From Actinomycetes bacterium (GTDB taxonomy: Bacteria > Actinomycetota > Thermoleophilia > Solirubrobacterales > Solirubrobacteraceae), in assembly GCA_021820105.1 (NCBI GenBank), contig JAKAED010000027.1, positions 1-32,324 on the forward strand: 32,324 nt of DNA, written 5' to 3'. Made by a program: the position numbers and the translations under genes. Of this stretch, positions 1-9,659 are shown one piece after another. The notes under the pieces were generated by a model. That model saw only the letters and a list, made by a program, of their open reading frames with translations. It was not told where the DNA came from and made no database searches. How positions within the stretch are numbered: position 1 is the stretch's first letter; each line of letters begins with the position of its first letter.

Positions 1-4
1 GCGC

Positions 5-568
5 GTGAGTGCACGGCGGGCGCTTCGGGTCCGGACTCCTGCGCTCGCATTGGTCCGCGGTGGGGTCGTGCTCGGTGCCTATGGGATCCTCTGGCTGTCG
101 GTCCGGGGGCAGCACCCGTACCACAGCCCCACCGGCGCCGCGCTCGTCGGTGTGATGGGCGTTGTCGGTGTTGGTGCTGTTGCGACGATCATGCTGCTCA
201 GGCGCTCGGTCGCCGGCGTGAGCGGGCGCTCGACCCAGCGGCGGCGCGCGGTGGGCCTGCTGCTCGCAGTTGGTTACGCTGCCGTATTCCTGATGGAGAT
301 CGCCCTTGCCCAGGCCGGGGTGAGCCGCAGCGTCGCCTTTGGGACATGGGCCGCGGGCGGGCCGCTGCTCGTCCTGGGAGCCGTCGCCGGCGCCCACGCG
401 GTCATGCAGGAGGATTGGGCGCTGTACGGGGTGGGCGCCGGGCTGCTGCTGTTGGGTCCGGCGGCAACGTTCGCCGGTCCCGTCGGCGTCTGGGAGACCA
501 TCGCGCTCGGCGGGTTTGGGATCTTCGCTGCACAGGCGGCCGTGGAGTGGTGGCTCGGCCGAGGATGA
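5..568 (+). CDS. Multi-pass integral membrane protein, function unknown
   Basis: A 187-residue hydrophobic protein with a GTG start four bases from the window edge, so an earlier start outside the window is possible. I see about six membrane segments, roughly at residues 15-35, 43-65, 82-104, 110-132, 137-155 and 160-180, joined by short Arg-rich loops. There is no catalytic motif I recognise. Its TGA overlaps the ATG of the next gene (ATGA at 565-568), so the two are probably translationally coupled. A membrane protein paired with a small winged-helix protein is a common actinobacterial arrangement, often linked to sensing or control of the membrane partner, but that role is inference. Confidence 0.7.
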   Translation: MSARRALRVRTPALALVRGGVVLGAYGILWLSVRGQHPYHSPTGAALVGVMGVVGVGAVATIMLLRRSVAGVSGRSTQRRRAVGLLLAVGYAAVFLMEIALAQAGVSRSVAFGTWAAGGPLLVLGAVAGAHAVMQEDWALYGVGAGLLLLGPAATFAGPVGVWETIALGGFGIFAAQAAVEWWLGRG

Positions 569-864
569 GCGTCGAAGCCCTTGACCCGCTGATCCACGTT
601 CCGGCGCGGTTGCGCATCGTCGTCACGCTGGCCGAGTTGGATGAGCGCGATGCGCTCTCATTCAGCCGTCTGCAGGAGCTGATCGGCCTGACGTCCGGAA
701 ATCTGATCACGCATCTCCGGAAGCTCCAGGATGCTGGCTACGTGGTCACCACCAAGACCGGCAGTGGCGCCGGCTCGCAGACGGCCGTGGCCCTGACACA
801 CCTTGGAAGAGCCGCGCTGGAGGGCTACAAGGCCGCCCTGGCCGAGCTGCTCGGTGGCCTCTGA
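565..864 (+). CDS. Small winged-helix transcriptional regulator (HTH_34/MarR-ArsR-like)
   Basis: A 99-residue protein starting at the ATG inside the ATGA overlap with the upstream membrane gene. The open frame continues further upstream, but that part is only the shifted frame of the membrane gene. The order fits the stand-alone winged-helix family: LIHVPARLRIVVTLAEL at the N-terminus, a recognition-helix region (LSFSRLQELIGLTSGNLITHLRKLQDAGYV) near residues 30-58, and a wing with KTGSGAGSQTAVALT. Such proteins usually bind DNA as dimers and control adjacent operons. The target is probably its own operon, which is inference. It ends 48 bp before the convergent glgA gene, with a large hairpin between them. 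Confidence 0.8.
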   Translation: MSVEALDPLIHVPARLRIVVTLAELDERDALSFSRLQELIGLTSGNLITHLRKLQDAGYVVTTKTGSGAGSQTAVALTHLGRAALEGYKAALAELLGGL

Positions 865-877
865 CCGCGGTCGCCGC

Positions 878-912
878 AGCTCCGCGCGGCGCGGCCCGCG
901 CCGCGCGGAGCT
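878..912. terminator. Large GC hairpin between convergent genes
   Basis: Near-perfect inverted repeat: arms 878-894 and 896-912 are 17-bp reverse complements around a single central base, so the folded stem would be about 15 bp. It lies between the winged-helix gene (plus) and glgA (minus) and touches the glgA stop codon. There is no T-run on either side. It is probably a bidirectional terminator of the high-GC type. Confidence 0.65.
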
Positions 913-2120
913 CAGCGCCTGTTGGCGGTCGCGTAGTCATAGACCGCGAGGGTCTGCTGCGCGATCGCGCCCCAGCCAAAGTGCTCGATCGCGCGGCGGC
1001 GGCCTGCCTCGCCCATGCGGCGAGCCAGCTCCGGATCGCCCAGCAGCGCGTTGACCCGCTGCGCGAAGACGGCCGCAAACCCGTCCGGGTCGACCGGATC
1101 GATCGAGCCGGGCTGCTGGTCAAGCGGGACCAGCAGCCCGGTGTCACCGTCCTGCACAACCTCGACGATGCCGCCGGTTGCGCTGGCCACAACCGCGGTT
1201 TCGCAGGCCATCGCCTCCAGGTTCACGATGCCCAGCGGCTCGTAGATCGACGGGCAGGCGAACACGGTGGCATGGCTGAGCAGCTGGATCACATCGCGCT
1301 TGGGGAGCATCTGATCGATCCAGATCACGCCGTCGCGCCAGCGCTTGAGCTCCTCGATCTGCGTCGCGATCTCAGCCCCGATCTCCGGCGTGTCGGGGGC
1401 GCCGGCACAGAGCACGAGCTGAGCCCCGGGGAGGAAATCGGCGGCCGCGCGCAGCAGGTGCGTCACGCCCTTCTGGCGGGTGATGCGTCCCACGAACACG
1501 ACCGTCGGGCGTGTCGGGTCGACGCCCAGGCGTTGCAGCACGTCGGTCTGCGGGTCGGGACGGTACTCGTCAGTGTCGATGCCGTTCAGAACGACCTGTA
1601 CGCGCTCGGGGTCGAGCGCCGGGTACGCCTCGAGGATGTCGCGCCGGGATCCCTGCGAGACCGCGATCACCGCGTCGGCCCCCTCCAGGGCGGCGCGCTC
1701 GCAGAAGCTGGACAGCGCGTAGCCGCCCCCCAACTGCTCCGCCTTCCACGGTCGCAGCGGCTCCAACGAGTGAACCGTTGCCACGTGTGCCGATCCGTGG
1801 ATCAGTTTGGCCAGGTGGCCTCCGAATTGGGCGTACCAGGTGTGCGTGTGCACCAGTTCCGCGTCGCCCACTCGTGCGGCCATCAGCAGGTCGATCGACA
1901 CCGCCTGCAGCGCCGCCAGCTCCGGGGCCTTGCCCGCCAGCGCATCCCAGGCGCCGTAGGAGTGCACATTCGGCTCCGGTCGCGGTGCGCCCCAGCAGTG
2001 AACGCTCAGCTCAACGAGGCTCTCCAGCTCGCGCGCCAGATACTCGACGTGGACACCGGCGCCGCCGTAGACCTCCGGCGGGTACTCGCGCGTGAGCAGC
2101 GCCACCCGACGCCGGCTCAC
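912..2120 (-). CDS. glgA: Actinobacterial-type glycogen synthase / GT4-like glycosyltransferase (GlgA/GlgM family)
   Basis: A 402-residue GT-B glycosyltransferase. The N-terminal [23 protein letters not shown] and the mid-protein [13 protein letters not shown], followed by [14 protein letters not shown] (the E-x7-E nucleotide-sugar motif), are characteristic of the short actinobacterial glycogen synthases. In mycobacteria this subfamily (GlgM) makes alpha-maltose-1-phosphate from ADP-glucose and glucose-1-phosphate for the GlgE pathway. Which reaction this copy performs cannot be told from sequence alone. It starts at GTG 2118-2120, overlapping the TGA of glgC by 4 bp (GTGA), so it is translated as the second gene of a glgC-glgA operon. 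Cytosolic. Confidence 0.9.
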   Translation of the reverse strand: MSRRRVALLTREYPPEVYGGAGVHVEYLARELESLVELSVHCWGAPRPEPNVHSYGAWDALAGKAPELAALQAVSIDLLMAARVGDAELVHTHTWYAQFGGHLAKLIHGSAHVATVHSLEPLRPWKAEQLGGGYALSSFCERAALEGADAVIAVSQGSRRDILEAYPALDPERVQVVLNGIDTDEYRPDPQTDVLQRLGVDPTRPTVVFVGRITRQKGVTHLLRAAADFLPGAQLVLCAGAPDTPEIGAEIATQIEELKRWRDGVIWIDQMLPKRDVIQLLSHATVFACPSIYEPLGIVNLEAMACETAVVASATGGIVEVVQDGDTGLLVPLDQQPGSIDPVDPDGFAAVFAQRVNALLGDPELARRMGEAGRRRAIEHFGWGAIAQQTLAVYDYATANRR

Positions 2121-3373
2121 GGGTGGTCCGCCGTGACGCGGGCCCCCTTGGGCACGACCACAATGCCACCCGGGGAGATCGTGAACCGCGCCCGGTCGTG
2201 CTCCGGGTCAACCCCGATTCGCGCGCCGGGCTCGATCACAACGTCCTTGTCGATGATCGCCCGGCGGACGACCGCGCCACCGCCCACCTCGATGCCGGAG
2301 AACAGCACGGAGTCGGTCACCAGCGAGCGCGCATGGAGGTGCACGCTTGTGGAGATGACGGAGTGGTCCACGGTCGCGCCGGAGACGATCACGCCGGAGG
2401 CGACCATCGAATCCAGGGCGTGGCCGATGCGCTCGTTCTCTGAAAAGACGAACTTCGCCGGCGGCAGCGACTCCTGGGTTGTCAGGATCGGCCAATCCAT
2501 GTTGTAGAGGTTGAAGATCGGCGAGACCGAGATCAGGTCCATGTGCGCGTCGTAGAACGCATCCAGGGTGCCGACATCACGCCAGTAGGCCATGTCACGC
2601 GGCGTCGCGCCGGGAACCACATTGGTCGCAAAGTCGTAGACCTCTGCCTCACCGGAGCTCACCAGCCGTGGAATGATGCTCCCACCCAGGTCGTGCGCCG
2701 AATCTGGGTCCCGCGCGTCCTCGCTGACGATCTCAATCAGCCGCTCGGCGTTGAAGACGTAGTTGCCCATGGATGCGTACACCTGATCCGGAGCGTCCGC
2801 CAAACCGGCGGCGTCTTGAGGTTTCTCGCGAAACGCCGTGATCTGGAGTCCATCGGCTCCGGTCTCGATCACGCCGAACTGATTGGCCTGCTCGATCGGG
2901 ACCCGGATCGCGGCGACCGTCACCGAAGCACCGGACTGGACGTGTTGGGCGACCATCTGCGCTGGGTCCATCCGGTAGATGTGGTCGGCGCCAAAGACGA
3001 TCACATGATCCGGCCGCTCGTCGCGCAGCAGGTTCAGGTTCTGGAAGATGGCGTCGGCCGAGCCCTCGAACCAGCGCGGTCCGCGGCGCATCTGGGCGGG
3101 TACGCTCGCCACATAGTTGCCCAGCAGATTGGATAGCCGCCAGGTCTGTGAGATGTGGCGGTCCAGGGAGTGGCTCTTGTATTGGGTGAGCACCACGATC
3201 CGGCGGTAGCCCGCGTTGACCAGGTTTGAGAGCGCGAAGTCAATCAACCTGTAGTTGCCGCCGAACGGCACCGCCGGTTTGGCGCGGTCCAGGGTCAGCG
3301 GTGCCAGACGTTTGCCCTCGCCGCCCGCCAGCACCATCGCCAGCACGCGCGGCTCTCGTCGCAGGTAGGTCAT
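2117..3373 (-). CDS. glgC: Glucose-1-phosphate adenylyltransferase (ADP-glucose pyrophosphorylase)
   Basis: Makes ADP-glucose from ATP and glucose-1-phosphate, the donor for the adjacent glycogen synthase. With ATG 3371-3373 the protein has 418 residues. The signature [25 protein letters not shown] lies at residues 15-39, and the N-terminal nucleotidyltransferase domain is followed by a left-handed beta-helix-like C-terminus ([24 protein letters not shown]-type repeats). An alternative GTG start at 3403 would add ten Arg/Lys-rich residues. I prefer the ATG because the family begins at about this point and AGAAG lies just upstream. First gene of the glgC-glgA operon, divergent from purD. Confidence 0.93.
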   Translation of the reverse strand: MTYLRREPRVLAMVLAGGEGKRLAPLTLDRAKPAVPFGGNYRLIDFALSNLVNAGYRRIVVLTQYKSHSLDRHISQTWRLSNLLGNYVASVPAQMRRGPRWFEGSADAIFQNLNLLRDERPDHVIVFGADHIYRMDPAQMVAQHVQSGASVTVAAIRVPIEQANQFGVIETGADGLQITAFREKPQDAAGLADAPDQVYASMGNYVFNAERLIEIVSEDARDPDSAHDLGGSIIPRLVSSGEAEVYDFATNVVPGATPRDMAYWRDVGTLDAFYDAHMDLISVSPIFNLYNMDWPILTTQESLPPAKFVFSENERIGHALDSMVASGVIVSGATVDHSVISTSVHLHARSLVTDSVLFSGIEVGGGAVVRRAIIDKDVVIEPGARIGVDPEHDRARFTISPGGIVVVPKGARVTADHP

Positions 3374-3495
3374 AGGTCTTCTAATTCTCGGCGCTTTGCC
3401 CACCGCTTTGCAAGCTATCGGGCCTGATGGGTTCGTGCGGCCGGCGCGCGCGCTGGCCGGGCTGGGTGCGCGGAGTCAGGGTCGGCCTGGCTCGT

Positions 3496-3501
3496 TAGAG
3501 T
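3496..3501 (+). promoter_or_regulatory. -10 hexamer TAGAGT of purD
   Basis: TAGAGT ends 8 nt before the purD ATG at 3510, matching a repeated TANNNT-to-start spacing in this window. Transcription would start at or next to the ATG, giving a nearly leaderless mRNA. No clear -35 is visible and no Shine-Dalgarno sequence precedes the ATG. Confidence 0.55.
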
Positions 3502-3509
3502 GCGCGACC

Positions 3510-4839
<1,330 letters not shown>

Positions 4840-4853
<14 letters not shown>

Positions 4854-5313
4854 GCACGAGCCGCCGGTCCTGAGTGAGGAGCAGGCGGTCTTTGCCGACC
4901 TTGATGTGGACGCGCCCCGGGTTGGGATCGTGATCGCTTCCAAGCGCGACCTGCCGGCAATGGAGCAGGCGGAGCAGGAGCTGGCTGAGCGCGGCATCCG
5001 CTCCGAGCTCCGCGTGATGTCTGCTCACCGCGATCCGGAGACGGTCGCTGAATACGCTCGCAATGCGCGCATGCGCGGGCTCCGCGTGATCATCGCTGGT
5101 GCCGGGCTGGCGGCCGCGCTGCCGGGCGTGGTCGCGGCGCACACGGACCTGCCCGTGATCGGCGTGCCGCTGACGTCGGCCACCTCAATCGCGGGCGGGC
5201 TGGACGCGCTGCTGTCGGTCGTGCAGATGCCCCCGGGCGTCCCGGTGGCCGCCGTCGGGGTTGACAATGCTCGTAATGCCGCCATCCTGGCGGCACGGAT
5301 CCTGGGTTGCTGA
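4840..5313 (+). CDS. purE: PurE-family N5-CAIR mutase / AIR carboxylase with altered active-site motifs
   Basis: A 157-residue PurE with an N-terminal extension of about 26 residues. It starts at ATG 4840, inside the end of purD. Family landmarks are SELRVMSAHRDPE (residues 55-67), VIIAGAGLAAALPGV (83-97), PVIGVP and LLSVVQMPPGVPV. By alignment from memory to E. coli PurE, the catalytic His45 is kept (H63). However, the GSKSD loop reads ASKRD (S18 to R36), T47 becomes D65, G72 becomes L90, and the conserved His75 is replaced by Ala93. These are unusual changes in normally near-invariant positions. No purK is present in this window. Operon: purD-purE-purB, with purB starting 1 nt after the stop. 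Confidence 0.88.
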
Positions 5314-5314
5314 C

Positions 5315-6589
5315 GTGATCGAGCGCTACACCCGTCAAGAGCTCGGCGACCTCTGGTCTGATCATGCTCGCTTTGAGGCGCTGCGGCGGGTGGAGGTCGC
5401 GGCCTGCGAGGAGATGGACGGGCCCGGCGCGGCGGACCTGGAGGCGATCCGTGCTGCGACCTTCACGGTGGAGGCGGTCAACGAACGCGAGCGCGTGACA
5501 GATCACGACACCGCCGCCTTTGTCGATGTGCTGGCTGCCTCCGCTGGGCCGGCGGGTCGCTGGATCCACTACGGCCTCACGTCCTCTGACGTGGTGGACA
5601 CCGGGCTGGCGCTCCAGATCAGGGCCGCGGGAGAGCTGATCCTCCCTGATTCACGCGCGCTCGTGCACGAGCTCGCGGTGAAGGCACGTGAGCACGTCAA
5701 CACCCTCTGTGTCGGGCGCACCCACGGAATCCACGCGGAGCCGACCACTTTCGGGATCAAGCTCGCCGGATTCGCGTTTGAGGCGCAGCGCAACCTGGAG
5801 CGTCTGGAGGCGGCGTTCAAGCAGGCGTCAGTCGGGGCGCTATCAGGCGCCGTCGGCACATACTCGGCCACGTCGCCCGACTTTGAGCGGCGTGTGGTGA
5901 CGCGTCTTGGCCTGGAGCTCGAGTCGGTCTCCACGCAGGTGATCCCGCGTGATCGCCATGCGCAGCTGATCCAGGCGATAGCGCTCGCGGGGGCCGGGCT
6001 GGAGCGGCTGGCCACGGAGATCCGCCATCTGGCGCGGACCGAGCTCGGTGAGGCGCGCGAGCCGTTCACCGCGGGCCAGAAGGGCTCAAGCGCGATGCCG
6101 CATAAGCGCAACCCGATCAAGACCGAGCAGATCACTGGGCTGGCACGCCTGCTGCGCGGCTACGCCTCCGCCGCGGTCGAGGATGTTGCGCTGTGGCATG
6201 AACGCGACATCTCCCACTCAAGCGTTGAGCGGATCGTGCTGCCGGATGCGACCATCCTGCTCGACCACATGCAACGGCGGATGCTCGGTGTGGTCCGCGG
6301 TCTGGTGGTGGATGCGCCGCGCATGCGGGAGAACCTGGACCTCACCTACGGGGCGCTCTTCTCCCAGCGACTGCTGCTGGCGCTCGTGGCACGCGGCTCC
6401 AGCCGTGACGACGCCTACCGGATCGTGCAGCGGCTGGCGCAGCAGGCGCTCGACACGCGTGTGCACCTGCGGGAGCTGCTGGCCTCGGATCCGGCCGGTG
6501 CGGGGCTCGATCTGGACGCGATCTTCGACTTTGCGCCTTACGTGCGGTTTGCGGGGGAGATCGTGGGCCGGCTGGACGCTATCGCCTGA
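5315..6589 (+). CDS. purB: Adenylosuccinate lyase
   Basis: Catalyses two eliminations that release fumarate: SAICAR to AICAR, and adenylosuccinate to AMP. With GTG 5315 the protein is 424 residues (MIERYTRQELGDLW), typical for the bacterial family. Motifs: HYGLTSSDVVDT near 85-96, GRTHGIHAEP with the catalytic His region at 135-143, and the fumarase/aspartase signature SSAMPHKRNP at 258-267. An ATG-started frame 18 codons upstream would overlap purE and adds non-family residues, so I rejected it. Only one base separates the purE stop from the GTG and there is no Shine-Dalgarno, so translational coupling is likely. Last gene of the first purine block; a GC stem-loop follows at 6609-6628. Confidence 0.95.
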   Translation: MIERYTRQELGDLWSDHARFEALRRVEVAACEEMDGPGAADLEAIRAATFTVEAVNERERVTDHDTAAFVDVLAASAGPAGRWIHYGLTSSDVVDTGLALQIRAAGELILPDSRALVHELAVKAREHVNTLCVGRTHGIHAEPTTFGIKLAGFAFEAQRNLERLEAAFKQASVGALSGAVGTYSATSPDFERRVVTRLGLELESVSTQVIPRDRHAQLIQAIALAGAGLERLATEIRHLARTELGEAREPFTAGQKGSSAMPHKRNPIKTEQITGLARLLRGYASAAVEDVALWHERDISHSSVERIVLPDATILLDHMQRRMLGVVRGLVVDAPRMRENLDLTYGALFSQRLLLALVARGSSRDDAYRIVQRLAQQALDTRVHLRELLASDPAGAGLDLDAIFDFAPYVRFAGEIVGRLDAIA

Positions 6590-6608
6590 GGTCCTGTCGG
6601 GATGGCCG

Positions 6609-6628
6609 CCGCGCCTTGCGGGGCGCGG
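6609..6628 (+). terminator. Short GC stem-loop after purB
   Basis: Arms 6609-6615 and 6622-6628 are perfect 7-bp complements (CCGCGCC/GGCGCGG) with a 6-nt loop, about 20 nt after the purB stop. There is no T-tract. Possible terminator of purD-purE-purB. Confidence 0.35.
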
Positions 6629-6804
6629 TCTGGCTGTGGGGGCTGGCTGCGGGGCGGGTTGCGCACGCTTGCCACCAACCCGGGTTGGGGCGTCGCGACC
6701 GTTCCAGAAAGCAGCAGCCCTTCTGTTGATTTATAGGTATAGCCAATGACTATTCGTGTAACTACGACTTTGACTTATGTCCGTTTATCGCCGAAAGTAT
6801 TGTC

Positions 6805-7050
6805 ATGTTCAACTTCAGAGACACCCAGAACGTGATGGATAGCAGCCTCTTCAATCCTGAAGAGGATCGCGACCTTGTGGTACTCATCGAGGAAGCTCGC
6901 ACTCAGGAGCAGATTGATGCAGTTCTACGTATGAGTCGGGCTCGCATGCGCGCACGTCGCGCTGAGTTGCGCAACGCGCAGCGTCGCCAGCGTCGTGCCG
7001 AAGGGCACGGGCGCGGGTTTGCTCCGCGCTCGTTGATCCGCGGCCTGTAG
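6805..7050 (+). CDS. Small charged orphan protein, unknown function
   Basis: An 81-residue protein starting at ATG 6805 that I do not recognise. The N-terminal half is acidic (NPEEDRDLVVLIEEARTQEQIDAVL) and predicted helical. The C-terminal half is strongly basic (RMRARRAELRNAQRRQRRAEGHGRG), which suggests binding to nucleic acid or the ribosome, though that is only inference. The 5' flank (about 6720-6805) is much more AT-rich than its surroundings. It contains TTGACT at 6770-6775, a plausible -35; the matching -10 is unclear. It stands alone between purB and the glyoxalase gene and is followed by a long hairpin. Confidence 0.55.
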   Translation: MFNFRDTQNVMDSSLFNPEEDRDLVVLIEEARTQEQIDAVLRMSRARMRARRAELRNAQRRQRRAEGHGRGFAPRSLIRGL

Positions 7051-7054
7051 CACC

Positions 7055-7095
7055 GGGGTCACGCCCCCCCACCAAGGTGGAGCGGGCGTGATCCC
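7055..7095 (+). terminator. Long hairpin after the small orphan gene
   Basis: Arms 7055-7066 and 7084-7095 form a 12-bp stem with one G.T pair. The intervening bases contain a further CCACC/GGTGG pairing. It lies just after the stop at 7050 and ends 3 nt before the -10 of the next gene, which suits insulation between the two transcripts. Confidence 0.55.
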
Positions 7096-7098
7096 GCG

Positions 7099-7104
7099 TA
7101 CGAT
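7099..7104 (+). promoter_or_regulatory. -10 hexamer TACGAT of the glyoxalase gene
   Basis: TACGAT is separated from ATG 7111 by six bases (TGCGGT), with no ribosome-binding site. This is the repeated leaderless layout of the window. Confidence 0.55.
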
Positions 7105-7110
7105 TGCGGT

Positions 7111-7500
7111 ATGACCGCAGCGTTTCTCCACACGATGGTCCGGATCACGGATCCGGACCGCAGCCGGGCGTTCTATGAGGCGCTCGGCTTTCGCTTTGAA
7201 CGCGAGTTGGACATCGTCCGCAACGGGGAGCGGGAGGCCACCAACTACTTCTTCTCGTTGGGCGAGAGTGCCTCTGTCCTGGAGCTCACGTTCAACCACG
7301 ACGGCCGCAGCTATGACCTCGGCACCGGCTACGGGCATATCGCCATAGGCGTTCCCGATCTTGACGGCACGCTGGCGAGCTTGGCTCAGCAGCAGATCGA
7401 GCCTGAGAAGCCTCCCTACAGGGTGTCTGAGGGTGGCTCGCGGCTCTGTTTCGTGCGCGACCCTGATGGTTACCGAATTGAGCTGATCGAGCGGTCCTGA
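7111..7500 (+). CDS. gloA: Lactoylglutathione lyase-like glyoxalase I (VOC family)
   Basis: A 129-residue vicinal-oxygen-chelate protein of normal glyoxalase I length. It follows the family closely: LHTMVRITDPDRSRAFYEALGF at the start, VLELTFNHD in the middle, DLGTGYGHIAIGV, and a C-terminal FVRDPDGYRIELIE. Likely metal ligands are H7, E58, H76 and E124. The family isomerises the hemithioacetal of methylglyoxal and a thiol; actinobacteria often lack glutathione, so the physiological thiol cofactor is uncertain. It is monocistronic, between two hairpins, and convergent with the GGDEF-EAL gene. Confidence 0.85.
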   Translation: MTAAFLHTMVRITDPDRSRAFYEALGFRFERELDIVRNGEREATNYFFSLGESASVLELTFNHDGRSYDLGTGYGHIAIGVPDLDGTLASLAQQQIEPEKPPYRVSEGGSRLCFVRDPDGYRIELIERS

Positions 7501-7536
7501 ACGGGCCGCTCGATTCGCTGCTGGCCAGCTCCGGTG

Positions 7537-7551
7537 GGCCCGCAGCGGGCC
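7537..7551. terminator. GC palindrome between convergent genes
   Basis: GGCCCGC and GCGGGCC flank one base, in the 71-bp gap between the glyoxalase stop and the GGDEF-EAL stop. The neighbouring bases to about 7571 are also rich in GGCCG repeats. Weak candidate for a shared terminator. Confidence 0.35.
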
Positions 7552-7571
7552 GGCGGCCGTCAGCCGGCCGC

Positions 7572-9659
7572 TCAGGCCGCGGCTGACAGCCGGCTCTCAT
7601 ACCGGCTGATCCAGCGCATGAACTCAATCGGTGGGATCGGCTTGGAGAAGTAATACCCCTGGGCGCGATCGCATCCGATCTCCTCCAGGCGCAGGAGCGT
7701 TGTCTCGTCCTCCACGCCCTCCGCAATGACCTTCAGTCCCAGCGCGTGCCCAAGGTCGATCGTGGAGCGGACTATCACCCCGTCCGACTCCTCGTTGAGC
7801 ATCGGCGTCACGAAGGACCGGTCAATCTTGAGCTCGTGCACCGGTAGCCGGCGCAGGTTCGCCAGTGAGGAGTGGCCGGTCCCAAAGTCGTCCACCGCAA
7901 AGCGCACGCCGATCTCTGTCAGGCCCTCGACCGTCAGCAACGCTCGCTGCGGGTCGGAGAGGATCATGCTCTCCGTGATCTCGAGTTTCAGTGAGTCAGG
8001 CGGCAGGCAGTGCTTCTCAAGCATCTGCGCCACCTGAGTCGAGAGCATCGGATCGTGCAGGTTGCGGATCGAGAGGTTCGCGCAGACCGTCAGGTTCCGC
8101 CCGGCCGCATGCCAGGCGGCGCACTCGGCAATCGCCTTTTCCAGCACGCGGGTGGTCATCGCGCCGATCAGGCCTGTCTGCTCAACGATCTCCAGGAATG
8201 CCGCCGGCTGCAGGAGCCCAGCTTCCGGATGCTGCCAGCGGACCAATGCCTCGGCTCCATGGACCTGCGCCGTGGTCAGATCGACGATCGGCTGGAAGTG
8301 GACAACGATCTGATCGTCGCGTTCCAGCGCCCGCCGGAAGTCTCCAACCATGCTGAGTCTGGAGACGGAGTGGCGGTCCTGGCCGTGGGCGTAGAAGCGG
8401 TGGCCATCCCGTTCCGTCTTGGCGCTGTACATGGCGATGTCCGCGCGCCGCAGCAGTGTCTGCGCGTCGTCTCCGTCATGCGGGTAACGGGCCACGCCGA
8501 TGCTCGCGTCGACCTGCAGGGTGATGTCGTCAAACACAACCGGCTCACGGATGCAGGCCAGCACGTCCTCCACGATCGCCGTCAGTGAAGCCGGGTGATC
8601 TGTGCGTACCGCGGGCAGGATCGCGAACTCATCGCCACCGAACCTCGCCACCAGGCCATTCTCGCCGACACGCTTCGCCAGCCGAGGACCCAGGTCGGCC
8701 AGCAGGTCATCCCCATACTGATGACCCAGCGTGTCATTGATGTCCTTGAAGTGGTCGAGGTCCAGCAGCAGCACGCCAAACGCCCCAGAGCCGGACTGCA
8801 GCTCATCAACGTTCAGCGCAGCGATCTCCTCATCAATCCGTTCGTTGAACTTCTTGCGGTTAGCCAGGCCCGTGAGGTCGTCGGTGGTTGCCACGGCTTG
8901 AAGCTCTTCCCCACGCCGCTGAGATAGGAGAAGCTCAGCCACCAGGTACTGGAAAATGACGAGCACAATCGCGAATAGCAACAGCCCCCGCTCGCCCAGT
9001 TGATTTCTCAAGTAGGCCGCGAGAACCGTCAGAACCGCCGAAGAAAGCTCCGCTGGCATGACCGGCTTAACCTCGTCGTACAGCCTCCTCAGAAGCGGGG
9101 CGCGAGTCAGGTAGACCTGATACCCCATGATTAGGATCGAATTGAGAATTAGGGCTACCAGGAAGGTTCCAAACACCAGCAGGTAGTAGGTTGGGTCGCT
9201 CCTGGGACTGTGTCCATGCAATCCCACGACCGAGGCGCTAGTCCAGTGGAAAAGCAGCCCGCTGAGGAGCGGAAACCAAATGAACGCCACAAGGTTCTGG
9301 CGCAGACCGTGAGCGGGCGATCGCCAACGGAACCAACTGATCAAGATCGTCATCACGCCCACCACCGCACCAGGAGCGCCCCCAAGCAGCACGGCGGCAA
9401 GCGTAATCCCGAGAAAGCTCCCCGAGACGTGGCCCAAGCCTGAGACTAGTGGCGTAGACATTAGGTCGCTCGCGGCAGCCAGAACTACGAGCGTGATCAT
9501 GTCCTGCACGTTCCAGGTGGCAGTGTTCGCCGTGAGTATGCACGTGGCTATTCCAGCGGCGATCAGCAGCAATTGGGCCGCAGCGACACCTCGCGAGCGG
9601 CTTCGGTCGGGCGCGCCACTGTTTGTTTCGTTCGCTGGGAGTTGCGCGCTTGCTGTCAT
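7572..9659 (-). CDS. Membrane-anchored GGDEF-EAL c-di-GMP signalling protein
   Basis: A 695-residue dual-domain protein. Residues 25-245 hold about seven hydrophobic segments, an N-terminal membrane sensor of MASE type. The GGDEF domain (about 255-425) has an intact RFGGDEF motif at 339-345, so diguanylate cyclase activity is possible. The RxxD inhibitory site expected five residues before GGDEF is absent. The EAL domain (about 440-690) keeps GAEALVRW (EAL at 470-472), ANLS, EITES, VDDFGTGHSS at 589-598, KIDRSFV and AEGVE, consistent with an active phosphodiesterase. Net activity cannot be predicted. Its ATG overlaps the TGA of the upstream MFS gene by ATGA, so the two are coupled. The membrane half is visibly less GC-rich than the catalytic half. 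Confidence 0.92.
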   Translation of the reverse strand: MTASAQLPANETNSGAPDRSRSRGVAAAQLLLIAAGIATCILTANTATWNVQDMITLVVLAAASDLMSTPLVSGLGHVSGSFLGITLAAVLLGGAPGAVVGVMTILISWFRWRSPAHGLRQNLVAFIWFPLLSGLLFHWTSASVVGLHGHSPRSDPTYYLLVFGTFLVALILNSILIMGYQVYLTRAPLLRRLYDEVKPVMPAELSSAVLTVLAAYLRNQLGERGLLLFAIVLVIFQYLVAELLLSQRRGEELQAVATTDDLTGLANRKKFNERIDEEIAALNVDELQSGSGAFGVLLLDLDHFKDINDTLGHQYGDDLLADLGPRLAKRVGENGLVARFGGDEFAILPAVRTDHPASLTAIVEDVLACIREPVVFDDITLQVDASIGVARYPHDGDDAQTLLRRADIAMYSAKTERDGHRFYAHGQDRHSVSRLSMVGDFRRALERDDQIVVHFQPIVDLTTAQVHGAEALVRWQHPEAGLLQPAAFLEIVEQTGLIGAMTTRVLEKAIAECAAWHAAGRNLTVCANLSIRNLHDPMLSTQVAQMLEKHCLPPDSLKLEITESMILSDPQRALLTVEGLTEIGVRFAVDDFGTGHSSLANLRRLPVHELKIDRSFVTPMLNEESDGVIVRSTIDLGHALGLKVIAEGVEDETTLLRLEEIGCDRAQGYYFSKPIPPIEFMRWISRYESRLSAAA

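Noticed and set aside
981-2507. Long plus-strand open frame antisense to glgA and glgC
   Set aside because: Low-complexity Arg/His/Asp-rich translation crossing two clear genes on the other strand; a typical high-GC shadow frame.
3374-3509. Purine riboswitch or PurR box upstream of purD
   Set aside because: The short GC-rich divergent region shows no three-way-junction pattern or PurBox-like repeat, and the transcript appears leaderless.
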